A program made the position numbers and the translations under genes. The notes beneath the pieces were generated by a model that saw only the letters and a program-made list of their open reading frames with translations, was not told the origin of the DNA and ran no database searches. 64,000 bases of DNA. It comes from Thiotrichales bacterium. GTDB taxonomy: Bacteria > Pseudomonadota > Gammaproteobacteria > Thiomicrospirales > Thiomicrospiraceae. The stretch lies in contig JAFGXP010000017.1 of NCBI GenBank assembly GCA_016936535.1, forward strand, positions 124,001-188,000, read 5' to 3'. Positions 30,339 to 39,010 of the stretch are shown here, piece after piece; position 1 is the stretch's first letter, and each line of letters starts with the position of its first letter.

Positions 30339-31454
30339 TCAAGCACGATTCGCAAGCTCTAAAATCTTTTGCGCAATCTGTTCTAATGGCAAAACGTAAT
30401 CAACCGCCCCCATTTTGACCGACTCACCAGGCATTCCCCAAACCACACTGGTTTTTTCATCTTGAGCCACGGTCTTTACGCCTTGGTCATGCAGTTCTTT
30501 AAGCCCTAAAGCACCGTCTGCGCCCATTCCTGTTAAGATCACCCCCACTGCGCGGTTGCCAACGGCCTGCCCAACGGAACGAAACAAAACATCTACCGAT
30601 GGCTTATGGCGATTCACCGGCGAACCGTCATTTAATCGACACACCAACTTAGCGCCCTCACGCATCACCATTAAATGCTGATCTCCCGGAGCAATATAGA
30701 CATTGCCTCGCTCAATCAACATGCCATCTTGCGCATGATGCACTTGTATTGCCGCAACACTGTTCATGCGCTTGGCAAAAGGGGCGCTGAAAGCCGCAGG
30801 AATATGCTGAGTAATTACGATCGGTGGGCTGTCTTCAGGCAAGCGTAACAACACCTCTTTAATCGCCTCGGTTCCCCCGGTTGAGGCGCCCAAAGCAATC
30901 AATTTGGGTCCACTACTCGGCGCAAAAGGTTGGATGGCTTTTTTGGGTAAAACCGCATTCACATCCCGTTTTTCTGGCACAGAGCTTTCCAACAGTTGTG
31001 GCGAACGTGATTGATTGGCTACATAACGTGCATACTGGCGTTCTAGCATGGGGCGACTGACATGAGCGGCAATTTTTACCTTACGGCGAATCTCTAGGGC
31101 GTAATCTTCAAAGGTGTTATGCAAATCGAATTTGGGCTTAGTCACAAAATCGACTGCACCTAAATCCATCGCCTCAAAGGTCACATCTGCCCCTTTTTCG
31201 GTTAAGGTTGAAATCATCACCACCGGAATGGGATGCAAGCGCATCAAATTTTTTAAAAAAGTGACGCCATCCATTTTGGGCATTTCCACATCCAAGGTCA
31301 GCACATCCGGATGCAATTGCTTGATTTTTTCACGCGCCTCAAAAGGATCGGCGGCCCCTCCTAACACTTGAATACCAGGATCACCGCTGAGCATTTCCGT
31401 GAGCATGTCACGTACCAGCTGAGAATCATCCACAATTAAAACTTTCACCGCCAT
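30339..31454 (-). CDS. cheB: Chemotaxis response regulator protein-glutamate methylesterase
   Basis: A 371-residue two-domain protein that removes methyl groups from chemoreceptors. The receiver domain (about 1-120) has DDSQLVRDML, the phosphorylated Asp in LTLDVEMPKMDG and a conserved Lys in VTKPK. The methylesterase domain (about 180-370) shows the Ser of GASTGGTEA, the His of ITQHIPAAF and the Asp of GMGADGALG. It follows cheR by 24 bases on the same strand. Confidence 0.96.
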   Translation of the reverse strand: MAVKVLIVDDSQLVRDMLTEMLSGDPGIQVLGGAADPFEAREKIKQLHPDVLTLDVEMPKMDGVTFLKNLMRLHPIPVVMISTLTEKGADVTFEAMDLGAVDFVTKPKFDLHNTFEDYALEIRRKVKIAAHVSRPMLERQYARYVANQSRSPQLLESSVPEKRDVNAVLPKKAIQPFAPSSGPKLIALGASTGGTEAIKEVLLRLPEDSPPIVITQHIPAAFSAPFAKRMNSVAAIQVHHAQDGMLIERGNVYIAPGDQHLMVMREGAKLVCRLNDGSPVNRHKPSVDVLFRSVGQAVGNRAVGVILTGMGADGALGLKELHDQGVKTVAQDEKTSVVWGMPGESVKMGAVDYVLPLEQIAQKILELANRA

Positions 31455-31478
31455 ATCGGCCTCTCTCTTTTTAATTTT

Positions 31479-32306
31479 TTAACGAATTTTGCGATAAATA
31501 GTTTTGCCTAAAAGTTCAAAGCGGTCACACACATTATGTAAAGACTCAGAATGGCCAACAAAAAGATGGCCGCCAATTGGCAGGAGTTCCGCATAACGGT
31601 CAAATAACTTTGCTTGGGTCGGCTTGTCAAAATAGATCACGACATTTCGGCAAAAAATGGCATCCAGTGGAGCGCGAATTGGCCACTCATCCATTAAGTT
31701 TAACTGGCCGAAATCAATGGCTTTTGCCAAGTCTGGTTTTACACGAGCCAAGCCCTCTTGTTCCCCCTTGCCTTTTAGAAAAAAACGCTTTTTGCGCTCA
31801 AGTTCTACCCCTTTCAAACGTTCAAGAGGATAGATGCCTTGTTGCGCTGTCGCTACAACATTTGAATCCAAATCGGTCGCCAGCACCCGCGCATCCCACG
31901 AAGCTGGCACACACTCTTTTAACACCATTGCAATCGAATAGGGTTCTTCACCGGTTGAACAACCCGCAGACCAAATACGAATCTTGCGCTCAGCCGCATT
32001 CTTTTTTAGACACTCTGGTAACAGAGTCTGACCAAGGTAATCAAAATGGTGATTTTCACGAAAGAAAAAGGTTAAGTTAGTCGTAATGGCGTTAATGAGA
32101 TGGACAAACTCCTCCTCCCCGTGATGCTGTACATATCGAACGTATTCGGCAAAACTCGACAGCTGTAAAAAACGCACTCGCTTTGCCAAACGGTTATACA
32201 CTAGATTTTTTTTGGATTCGTTCAAATCAATGCCGGCATAGTCATAGACAATTTTTTTAATTTTGGCAAAATCGGCATCGCTAAACGTAAATTCGCGCTC
32301 TTCCAT
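31479..32306 (-). CDS. cheR: Chemotaxis protein methyltransferase
   Basis: A 275-residue SAM-dependent enzyme that methylates chemoreceptor glutamates. The N-terminal helical domain (about 1-80) is followed by the methyltransferase fold: TFFFRENHHF, the SAM loop IWSAGCSTGEEPYSIAM, VLATDLDSNVV, and IFCRNVVIYFDKPTQ. There is no pentapeptide-binding or TPR extension. It is the first gene of the cheR-cheB unit and diverges from the FliK-like gene. Confidence 0.96.
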   Translation of the reverse strand: MEEREFTFSDADFAKIKKIVYDYAGIDLNESKKNLVYNRLAKRVRFLQLSSFAEYVRYVQHHGEEEFVHLINAITTNLTFFFRENHHFDYLGQTLLPECLKKNAAERKIRIWSAGCSTGEEPYSIAMVLKECVPASWDARVLATDLDSNVVATAQQGIYPLERLKGVELERKKRFFLKGKGEQEGLARVKPDLAKAIDFGQLNLMDEWPIRAPLDAIFCRNVVIYFDKPTQAKLFDRYAELLPIGGHLFVGHSESLHNVCDRFELLGKTIYRKIR

Positions 32307-32393
32307 AGTAAACGGGCCCTAATCAAAAATGAGTTAAATGAGATGCTGAAACTTGGCCCATTGTGACAAAAATGATCTCTTACGAGGCTTTGG

Positions 32394-33425
32394 ATGCTAA
32401 CAATTACGAAGAATCTTACCTTGGGTCAACTGGCTAGCAAACCAAGCGAACTCCTACTGAATACCCTGCGCGTCGGACAAACGCTGAATGCTCAACTCGA
32501 AAAAATAGAGGGGCAAAATGTTACCCTAAAACTGGGACAAATTACGGTTAATGCTACGAGCAAAGAGAGTGGCTTAACACCTGGCCCAGTGCAACTGACC
32601 GTCAAGCAAACGCACCCTTCCTTAATCTTAGCACTGAGCCCACCCCCTTCCGCCAAAGACCCTCAAACCGTTTTACCAACCGCTTTACGTCTGCACTTAA
32701 GCCAACAACAGCCATTAAATCAAATAACCGTTCAACTGAACCAATTACTCACTCAGCTGCCCAGTCATCTGCAAGCGCCCTTGAATGCGCTCTTAGAAAA
32801 TTTACGTAAGCCTTTAGTCGCTCAAACGGGATCTGAACTGAAACAGTTACTCGAAAATAGCGGCCTGTTTCTAGAAAACAAGCTGGCACAAGCCACTCCC
32901 CCAGCGAATATTAAATCGGATTTAAAAGCGCAATTATTGCAATTTCAACAGCTACTGCAAAGTAACCCATCCATGCAAGACTCGGATTCGGCGCTGAAGC
33001 TGGCCCATAAACTAACCGAACAAGCTATCAGTAAAATCACCCTTGGCCAACTGCAACTCTATGAAAATCCAGCTCTTAGCCGATTTGATTTCCTAACCGA
33101 CTCGCAACCGCTGATCGAAGAACGCCTAAGCTTCGCAAAAAAACAGAGCCCAAATGGCAACACTCGCTGGGAAGTTTTACTAAACTTGCAGACAGAACAA
33201 GGCGAATTACGAGCCAAACTCAGTTTACTGGGTCAGCAACAGCTGTATTGCGGTATTTGGTGTGCCGACCCTGAACTCGGCGCACGCTGGCAAAACGAAT
33301 TCAATGCTCTCAAGCCTTTATTGCTCAGCCTAGACTTTGAACAGGTCGAATTGCAATTACTGAACCAGCCACCTGTTGAAGAAAATTCCAGCCCGCAGCG
33401 AGCCTTGATTGATATCCGAATTTAA
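32394..33425 (+). CDS. FliK-like flagellar hook-length control protein (second copy)
   Basis: A 343-residue hydrophilic protein, Gln/Leu-rich in the middle and without a signal peptide. The C-terminal third (about 235-335: WEVLLNLQTEQGELRAKLSLLGQQQ, then LKPLLLSLDFEQVELQLLNQ) fits the Flg_hook substrate-specificity-switch domain of FliK. A typical FliK is also encoded at 52579-54537, so this is an additional, divergent copy. The N-terminal beta-rich part (about 25-90) resembles the extension found in this FliK-like group. It opens a plus-strand module that ends with an FlhB-like protein, the expected type of partner. Confidence 0.72.
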   Translation: MLTITKNLTLGQLASKPSELLLNTLRVGQTLNAQLEKIEGQNVTLKLGQITVNATSKESGLTPGPVQLTVKQTHPSLILALSPPPSAKDPQTVLPTALRLHLSQQQPLNQITVQLNQLLTQLPSHLQAPLNALLENLRKPLVAQTGSELKQLLENSGLFLENKLAQATPPANIKSDLKAQLLQFQQLLQSNPSMQDSDSALKLAHKLTEQAISKITLGQLQLYENPALSRFDFLTDSQPLIEERLSFAKKQSPNGNTRWEVLLNLQTEQGELRAKLSLLGQQQLYCGIWCADPELGARWQNEFNALKPLLLSLDFEQVELQLLNQPPVEENSSPQRALIDIRI

Positions 33426-33575
33426 TCTGACTCAATAAGCGGCAAACTTTGTTGACAGAGAATCTAGACCTTTCACCGCCAATCCGTTACTTTTAGCAAG
33501 AGTTGTGGAACACACCTTACCCTCACGACAAACCACCGGCAAGCCACCAACGCTAAAGCCCAAAAAGGAATTATC

Positions 33576-34097
33576 ATGAGTGCGCAAGAACTCGCTTCAT
33601 CTTGGCAGGAATCAACCTCATCTTCTCACCAGCAAGTACTCAGTTTTATATTGGGCAAAGAAGAATACGGCGTGGATATTTTGCGCGTTCAAGAAATCAA
33701 AGGCTGGGAAAAAACCACAGCGATTCCCAACAGCCCTCACTATGTCATGGGCGTTATTAATTTACGCGGAGCGATTGTACCGGTGATTGATTTGCGGGTT
33801 CGTTTTGGTCTAAAGTCGGTCAGTTATAATGACTCAACCGTTGTGATCATTGTGCGAGCGCAAAGCACTCAAGGAACTCAAAAAATACTGGGGCTTGTCG
33901 TGGATGGTGTCTCGGATGTTTATTCGATTTCGCCGCAACACTTGCAGGCTTCTCCCAGCTTATCCGGAACAATTCACACCGAATATGTCAGCGGGTTAGC
34001 CACCGTTGAGGAGAAAATGGTGATTCTATTGCAAATTGACCAGCTGATTTTTAACGGAATCCTATCGGAGATAAAAAAATCAATGAATGCCGAATAG
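33576..34097 (+). CDS. cheW: Chemotaxis coupling protein
   Basis: A 173-residue SH3-like adaptor that links receptors to CheA. The CheW fold covers about residues 20-165: LSFILGKEEYGVDILRVQEI, MGVINLRGAIVPVIDLRVRFGL, LGLVVDGVSDVYSIS and MVILLQIDQLI. The short N-terminus is Ser-rich. AAAGGA precedes the ATG. It is distinct from the CheW-like protein at 35184-35687, which has an N-terminal extension of a different kind. Confidence 0.95.
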   Translation: MSAQELASSWQESTSSSHQQVLSFILGKEEYGVDILRVQEIKGWEKTTAIPNSPHYVMGVINLRGAIVPVIDLRVRFGLKSVSYNDSTVVIIVRAQSTQGTQKILGLVVDGVSDVYSISPQHLQASPSLSGTIHTEYVSGLATVEEKMVILLQIDQLIFNGILSEIKKSMNAE

Positions 34098-34165
34098 CCC
34101 TTGTCATCCTTGAAATATGCCATCACAATAAGCCAATTTGCTTAACCGTTAAAAGAGAGAAAACG

Positions 34166-34525
34166 ATGTCAAGAATCCTAGCCGTAGACGATTCGAAATC
34201 CATGCGTCAAATGGTAACCATGTCCCTTCAGTCCGCAGGGCACGATGTGGCCGAAGCCGAAGATGGCATGGCTGCACTCGCTTTAGCCAAGCAGCAGCAA
34301 TTTGATTTGGTTGTCACCGATATCAATATGCCGAACATGAACGGTATTGAATTAATCACCGCCCTGCGCGCCATGCCAAATTACAAATTCACCCCGATTC
34401 TTTGTCTCACCACCGAATCTTCTGGCGATATGAAAACCAAAGGCAAAGAAGCGGGCGCAACTGGCTGGATTGTCAAACCCTTTAGCCCAGAGAAATTACT
34501 ATCGGTGATTGCGCGCGTACTTTAA
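34166..34525 (+). CDS. CheY-like single-domain response regulator
   Basis: A 119-residue receiver domain. Acidic pocket DD in AVDDSKSMR, phosphorylated Asp in VVTDINMPNMNG, Thr in CLTTES, and Lys in WIVKPFSPEKL are all present. The RILAVDDSKSMRQMV start and GWIVKPF end are typical of the CheY-like proteins found beside STAS and CheW genes. A separate CheY is encoded next to cheZ (38563-38967), so this one may serve another branch. AAAGAGAG precedes the ATG. Confidence 0.93.
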   Translation: MSRILAVDDSKSMRQMVTMSLQSAGHDVAEAEDGMAALALAKQQQFDLVVTDINMPNMNGIELITALRAMPNYKFTPILCLTTESSGDMKTKGKEAGATGWIVKPFSPEKLLSVIARVL

Positions 34526-34578
34526 TCTCACGGCGTCAGACCCGTCTGGGCTCATTGGCCTAGACGATGGAGAAAATA

Positions 34579-34878
34579 ATGAGTTCAAAAATTATCCTGC
34601 CAGATAGCTTACTGATTCAACAAATTGAAAGTCAATTTGAAAACCTCAAAACCGAGTTTAATGCTGCAGGTGAAGCAGTGTTATTAGATGCAGATGCGGT
34701 CGAAACCATTGACAGTGCTGGATTACAAGCGCTCATCGTGTTGATTCGCCACGCACAGCAACAAGGTAAACAGGTATTGTGGCAATCGCCATCTGACGCT
34801 TTATGCCAAGCCGCGAACAAACTGGGGTTAGGTTCGGCGCTGCAGCTCGATTGCGCACAGCCTTGCCGTGAAGCATGA
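34579..34878 (+). CDS. STAS-domain protein (anti-sigma-antagonist type)
   Basis: A 99-residue STAS fold. The conserved segment VLLDADAVETIDSAGLQALIVLIRHA holds the Ser that is phosphorylated in SpoIIAA-like proteins. GGAG at 34569 favours ATG 34579 over the ATG at 34567. It sits directly behind a CheY-like gene and overlaps the next start by four bases (ATGA). No partner kinase of the SpoIIAB type is visible in the window, so it may act in chemotaxis-type signalling. Confidence 0.85.
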   Translation: MSSKIILPDSLLIQQIESQFENLKTEFNAAGEAVLLDADAVETIDSAGLQALIVLIRHAQQQGKQVLWQSPSDALCQAANKLGLGSALQLDCAQPCREA

Positions 34879-35168
34879 GTGAAGCACGCTTTAAGGCCAT
34901 TACTTTACAATATGATGGTCAAGCGGCGCCCCGCGTAACCGCAAAGGGTGAAGGATATTTAGCGCAACAAATCGTGCAAACCGCCGAAGCGCATAAGATT
35001 CCAATCAAACAAGACAGCGAACTGCTCGGCTTACTGAGCCAAGTTCAGCTCGACCAAGAAATTCCGGAAAAACTCTATCAGGCAGTGGTACAGGTTCTCC
35101 TGTTCGCTTACCAGCTCAGCGGCAAAACACCGCCTGCTCCACCGACCTCTCAAACAGACGCTGAGTAA
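34875..35168 (+). CDS. FhlB-like protein (cytoplasmic domain of FlhB-type export switch)
   Basis: A 97-residue protein equivalent to the C-terminal cytoplasmic part of FlhB/YscU without the membrane domain. It shows RFKAITLQYDGQAAPRVTAKG, AEAHKIPIKQDSELLGLLSQV and IPEKLYQAVVQVLLFAYQL. The self-cleaving NPTH motif of FlhB is replaced (AAPRVTAKG), so it probably cannot self-cleave. It is translationally coupled to the STAS gene (4-base overlap). Full-length FlhB is encoded at 44034. Confidence 0.88.
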   Translation: MSEARFKAITLQYDGQAAPRVTAKGEGYLAQQIVQTAEAHKIPIKQDSELLGLLSQVQLDQEIPEKLYQAVVQVLLFAYQLSGKTPPAPPTSQTDAE

Positions 35169-35183
35169 GTAGGCCGCCATCGC

Positions 35184-35687
35184 TTATTCATAATGGCCAA
35201 ACAACGTATCGACATCGATCAAAATAATGACCTGCTCCTGAAAATGCGCGATGCCGTGGATATACCGTGACGGATTGTCTTTAGTCGAGGAGAGCGGCTC
35301 AAACTTTTTCTCAGGAATGTCTTTCACTTCCATAACAAAATCAACCAAGATACCAACCGTACGCTCAGAATCCAATTCCACAATAATAATCCGACATAAA
35401 TCATCTATGGGTTTGGGGTTCATATTGAAAAGCACCCGAGCATCCACCACCGTGACAATGACGCCTCGAACATTGATCACACCGAGGACTTGTCGGCCTG
35501 CGCCTGGTACGCGACGGATTTGTCCAACGCGCAATACCTCATGAATTTTGCTCACTTGAATGCCGTAAGTTTCACGATCTAACGCAAACATGACGCAACG
35601 AATGTTTGGACCTAAAAACGCCTCATCATCGTAGTCGTTTAATAAGGCGGCATTGCTCTCACTTTTTTGCAAAGTATAAAAAGACAT
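35184..35687 (-). CDS. CheW-like chemotaxis coupling protein
   Basis: A 167-residue CheW-fold protein. The core is FALDRETYGIQVSKIHEVL, VLGVINVRGVIVTVVDARVLF, TVGILVDFVMEVKDI and QVIILIDVDTLFGHYE, preceded by an acidic segment NDYDDEAFLG. I chose ATG 35687 because GAGG lies five bases before it; the frame reaches back to 35702. It directly follows cheA (21-base gap) and is the last gene of the long minus-strand block. Confidence 0.92.
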   Translation of the reverse strand: MSFYTLQKSESNAALLNDYDDEAFLGPNIRCVMFALDRETYGIQVSKIHEVLRVGQIRRVPGAGRQVLGVINVRGVIVTVVDARVLFNMNPKPIDDLCRIIIVELDSERTVGILVDFVMEVKDIPEKKFEPLSSTKDNPSRYIHGIAHFQEQVIILIDVDTLFGHYE

Positions 35688-35723
35688 ATTGACCTCAATC
35701 ATTCAACGGGGCTGGCGTCAGAC

Positions 35724-37769
35724 TCAAACAAAACGTTGAATCACACCGGGAAGATCCAAAATCAAAGCAATATTACCATTGCCAGTTATGGTCGCGCCTG
35801 CATAGCCTGCGACCTTTTTCAACATCACCCCAAGCGGTTTAATGACAACCTCTTCTTGACCATTTACCTGATCCACAACCAAACCAGCACGCTGATTTCC
35901 AATGGCCACAATCACCACTTTCTGGTTGTCTTTCTCCAATGGCCCTTCCGGCGCTAACCACTCGTTCAAATAGTAAAGGGGCACACTACGCTCGCGCAGC
36001 CGCACCATGCGCTGACCATCAATTTTGTTGGTTTTTAGCGGGTCATAATCAAAAATTTCCTGCACGCTGGTCAACGGAATCGCATAACTCTCCTCGGCAA
36101 ACGATACCATTAAGGTGGGCAAAATGGCTAAGGTTAAGGGCACGCGAATATTGATTTGTGTTCCTTGACCTAATACTGAGCGAATATCAATACTGCCATT
36201 AAGCTTGGTAATCATGGTTTTCACCACGTCCATTCCCACCCCTCGTCCAGAAATATCACTTATCTGTTCAGCGGTAGAAAAACCTGCGGATAGAATCAGC
36301 TCAAAAGCAGACTTATCATCCAACTGGTTAGCAGCCACTTCATCCAACAAGCCTTTTTCCACGGCTTTACGGCGCAGAACATCCGGATCCATCCCTTTTC
36401 CATCATCGGTAATTGACAGCAGAATATGATCACCCTCTTGCTCTGCCGCCAAAATCACCTTACCCACTTTGGATTTACCGGCAGCAAGACGAACGCTGGG
36501 CATTTCAATGCCATGATCGACCGAGTTACGGACCAGATGAACCAGCGGATCGGCAAGTGCCTCAACCAGATTTTTATCCAAATCGGTCTCTTCGCCTTTA
36601 AGCTCCAACTCAATTTCTTTGCCTAATTTACGCGCTAAATCGCGCACAACTCGGGGAAAACGACCAAACACTTTCTTGACTGGCTGCATCCGTGTTTTCA
36701 TTACCGAATTTTGTAAATCGGTGGTGACATGGTCAAGGTTACCGACCGCATTCGCAATTTCTTCCGAACTACCATGACTGCCGCGCAAGGTCAGCAAACG
36801 GTTACGAACCAATACCAATTCGCCGACTAAATTCATAATTTCGTCTAAACGACGTGTATCAACACGCACGGTTGATTCAGCATTCGCCTTGGTCGCGCTA
36901 TTTACGGCATCGGATTCATCGCGCTGAGTGGGCTGAGAAGGTGAGGAGCGTAATTCAGCTGTCGCGATTCCTGGCGTGCTTGGTGCAGCGCTATCCGAAA
37001 CTTCGCTTAGAGCCTTGCCCCCAGTCAATCGATCTCGTTGTTGCAAAAGCGCCTCAAACTCTTCGTCAGACATTTCACCGTCTGGGTCCACGCCCTCCGG
37101 CAATTTAAGCGGCGCAATAGGTGGCGTTTGTCCTAAACCGTCACGCTGCTGGAGCAAGGCTTCAAACTCTTCGTCGGTCATTTCCCCGTCTGGGTCCACG
37201 CCCTCTGGTAATCTGAGCGGCGGCGCATCAGGTCGCGTTTGTCCTAAACCATCACGCTGCTGGAGCAAGGCTTCAAACTCTTCGTCGGTCATTTCCCCGT
37301 CTGGATCGAGGTCTTCGGGCAATTGTAAGGATACGCTGCGAGGTGATGGCTGGAGAAAGGTGTTATTCGTCGAGGAAGGGACAGACAGCTGCCCTTTTGC
37401 TAAAAGATCGAGTTCGGTTAGTAACTGGGCATCATTTTTAGGGAGATCGCGCTCGCCAGCATTAAGCGCTTCAATGGCATCAGAAATCACATCAAAGGCG
37501 CGTAAAATCACGTCGGCGGCAACGGCATCATAGGCCAAATCACCATTGCGAATTTTATCGAAGACGTTTTCGGCTCGGTGACAGACTTCAACCAAAGGCA
37601 CAATCCCCAAAAAGCCTGCACCACCTTTAACGGTGTGAAAGCCGCGAAAAACCGCATTTAACAAATTGGCATCGGTGGGTGACTGCTCAAGGGCAATCAG
37701 TTGACCATTCAACTGTTCGACCAGCTCGGAGGCTTCTACCAGAAAGTCGCCTAAAATTTCTTCATCCAC
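35724..37769 (-). CDS. cheA: Chemotaxis histidine kinase CheA with three acidic linker repeats
   Basis: A 681-residue kinase. The Hpt domain (about 1-110) has its phosphorylated His45 in FHTVKGGAGFLG. There is no recognisable P2 domain; instead, residues about 148-250 hold three repeats of about 36 residues, each containing DPDGEMTDEEFEALLQQRD. A linker follows, then dimerisation (about 305-370), the ATPase domain with HLVRNSVDHGIE, DDGKGMD and SGRGVGMDVV, and a C-terminal CheW-like domain. It phosphorylates CheY and CheB. The repeats may replace the P2 docking surface; that is inference. It lies between cheZ and the CheW-like gene. Confidence 0.95.
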   Translation of the reverse strand: MDEEILGDFLVEASELVEQLNGQLIALEQSPTDANLLNAVFRGFHTVKGGAGFLGIVPLVEVCHRAENVFDKIRNGDLAYDAVAADVILRAFDVISDAIEALNAGERDLPKNDAQLLTELDLLAKGQLSVPSSTNNTFLQPSPRSVSLQLPEDLDPDGEMTDEEFEALLQQRDGLGQTRPDAPPLRLPEGVDPDGEMTDEEFEALLQQRDGLGQTPPIAPLKLPEGVDPDGEMSDEEFEALLQQRDRLTGGKALSEVSDSAAPSTPGIATAELRSSPSQPTQRDESDAVNSATKANAESTVRVDTRRLDEIMNLVGELVLVRNRLLTLRGSHGSSEEIANAVGNLDHVTTDLQNSVMKTRMQPVKKVFGRFPRVVRDLARKLGKEIELELKGEETDLDKNLVEALADPLVHLVRNSVDHGIEMPSVRLAAGKSKVGKVILAAEQEGDHILLSITDDGKGMDPDVLRRKAVEKGLLDEVAANQLDDKSAFELILSAGFSTAEQISDISGRGVGMDVVKTMITKLNGSIDIRSVLGQGTQINIRVPLTLAILPTLMVSFAEESYAIPLTSVQEIFDYDPLKTNKIDGQRMVRLRERSVPLYYLNEWLAPEGPLEKDNQKVVIVAIGNQRAGLVVDQVNGQEEVVIKPLGVMLKKVAGYAGATITGNGNIALILDLPGVIQRFV
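37018..37328 (-). repeat. Three direct repeats of about 108 bp within cheA
   Basis: Near-identical DNA units encode the DPDGEMTDEEF repeats, 36-37 codons apart. DNA similarity is high across units, as expected from recent tandem duplication. Confidence 0.85.
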
Positions 37770-37863
37770 AATTGCCCCCTCAAATCTTATCGCAGGACCT
37801 AGGGTCCATTTTCGTCCAAAATTTAAAGCAATGGATGTGCCAATCTAATTGAGAAATACGGAT

Positions 37864-38514
37864 TTAGATGCCAAGCTCGCTTAAGAGATCATCAACATCG
37901 GCTTGATTGTCCAGCGCATCTTGCCGACTGGCTTGCGTGACATTCGGCCCCACCCCTTGTTTAAGCTGCTCTGGTGTGAGTTGACGAGAGGGAATCGCTG
38001 CATAATCATGCCCCGCAGAAATAATCAGCGCCATCAGGCTCTGTTCTAATGCGCTGAGAACATAAATCACACGATTGAGTACTTGGCCGGTGAGGTCTTG
38101 ATAGGCTTGCGCACTGAGAATCGCTTCGAGCTCTTTGCGTAAGTCTTGTAGCACGGATGAGTGTGCTGCAGCAATTTCTGGACTTGACTGCAGTTGACTG
38201 AGCAACGCCATTGAATTTTCCAAGCGGGTTAAGGTGGTGTGACTGGCTTCATCAAGGATTTGAATCACCGATTGCAAACGCTCGGTCGCATCAGGGAGAT
38301 CGTTTTTAGTTTGTAGCAAAAGAGTATTGTCTGGCAGCTCATCCAGCGTTTGATGCAAATTTTGCGCCAGAGTACTGAGCTGCGTGTAAATTGACCCCTC
38401 TTGCAATTGGTTGAGTCGGTCAATAAGGGGCGCAATCTGTTCAGTTTGTTGAGCTTGCAATGCCCAAACCAATTGCTGCGCGGCCTCTAACAACGCGGGG
38501 TCTTGCTGGTTCAT
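37864..38514 (-). CDS. cheZ: CheY-P phosphatase CheZ
   Basis: A 216-residue, almost entirely helical protein. The active-site motif QDLTGQVLNRVI carries the Asp and Gln that position water for CheY-P hydrolysis in E. coli CheZ. The C-terminus ends DDLLSELGI, the amphipathic tail that binds CheY. It lies between cheY and cheA in the standard order of sigma-54-type flagellar clusters. Confidence 0.93.
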   Translation of the reverse strand: MNQQDPALLEAAQQLVWALQAQQTEQIAPLIDRLNQLQEGSIYTQLSTLAQNLHQTLDELPDNTLLLQTKNDLPDATERLQSVIQILDEASHTTLTRLENSMALLSQLQSSPEIAAAHSSVLQDLRKELEAILSAQAYQDLTGQVLNRVIYVLSALEQSLMALIISAGHDYAAIPSRQLTPEQLKQGVGPNVTQASRQDALDNQADVDDLLSELGI

Positions 38515-38562
38515 TCACGAACTCTCCTAGTTTGAAATACCAGAGGATACGCGGCCTAAGGA

Positions 38563-38967
38563 TTAGGCTTGTTGACGCTGCGCAACCCGTTCAAAGATTT
38601 TTTGAATTTTTTCGTTCAAGGTGGCTGCCGTAAATGGCTTAACGATATAACCGTCAACGCCCGCTTGCGCCGCCTCTAGAATCTGCGAACGCTTGGCCTC
38701 CGCCGTAATCAACAAGAAAGGCGTGTCTTTTAACTGCGCATCCGCGCGAACTCGGCGCAAAAGTTCAATGCCGGTCATCTCTGGCATATTCCAATCGCTG
38801 ACAATAAAGTCATATTTTCCGGTCTGAATCATTGGCCAAGCGGTTGAACCGTCGTCCGCTTCGTCGAATTTGCTGAAACCGAGTTCTTTGAGAAGGTTTT
38901 TGACGATGCGACGCATGGTCGAAAAATCATCTACCACCAAAATATTCATATCTCGATTAATTTGCAT
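38563..38967 (-). CDS. cheY: Chemotaxis response regulator CheY
   Basis: A 134-residue receiver domain that binds the flagellar switch. Acidic pair in ILVVDDFSTMRRIVKNLL, phosphorylated Asp in VSDWNMPEMTG, Thr in LLITAEA, and Lys in GYIVKPFTAATL match motor-binding CheY proteins of E. coli type better than the copy at 34166. AAGGA seven bases before the ATG at 38967 decides this start; an upstream ATG at 38988 exists. It follows fliA. Confidence 0.95.
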   Translation of the reverse strand: MQINRDMNILVVDDFSTMRRIVKNLLKELGFSKFDEADDGSTAWPMIQTGKYDFIVSDWNMPEMTGIELLRRVRADAQLKDTPFLLITAEAKRSQILEAAQAGVDGYIVKPFTAATLNEKIQKIFERVAQRQQA

Positions 38968-39010
38968 CTGCCGTTCCTTGGAATTCATTAAAAAAATTGG
39001 CCAAATTCTA

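Noticed and set aside
37018-37328. CheA repeats as true calcium-binding EF-hands
   Set aside because: The loop lacks the full DxDxDG spacing and the flanking helices of an EF-hand; kept only as a superficial resemblance.
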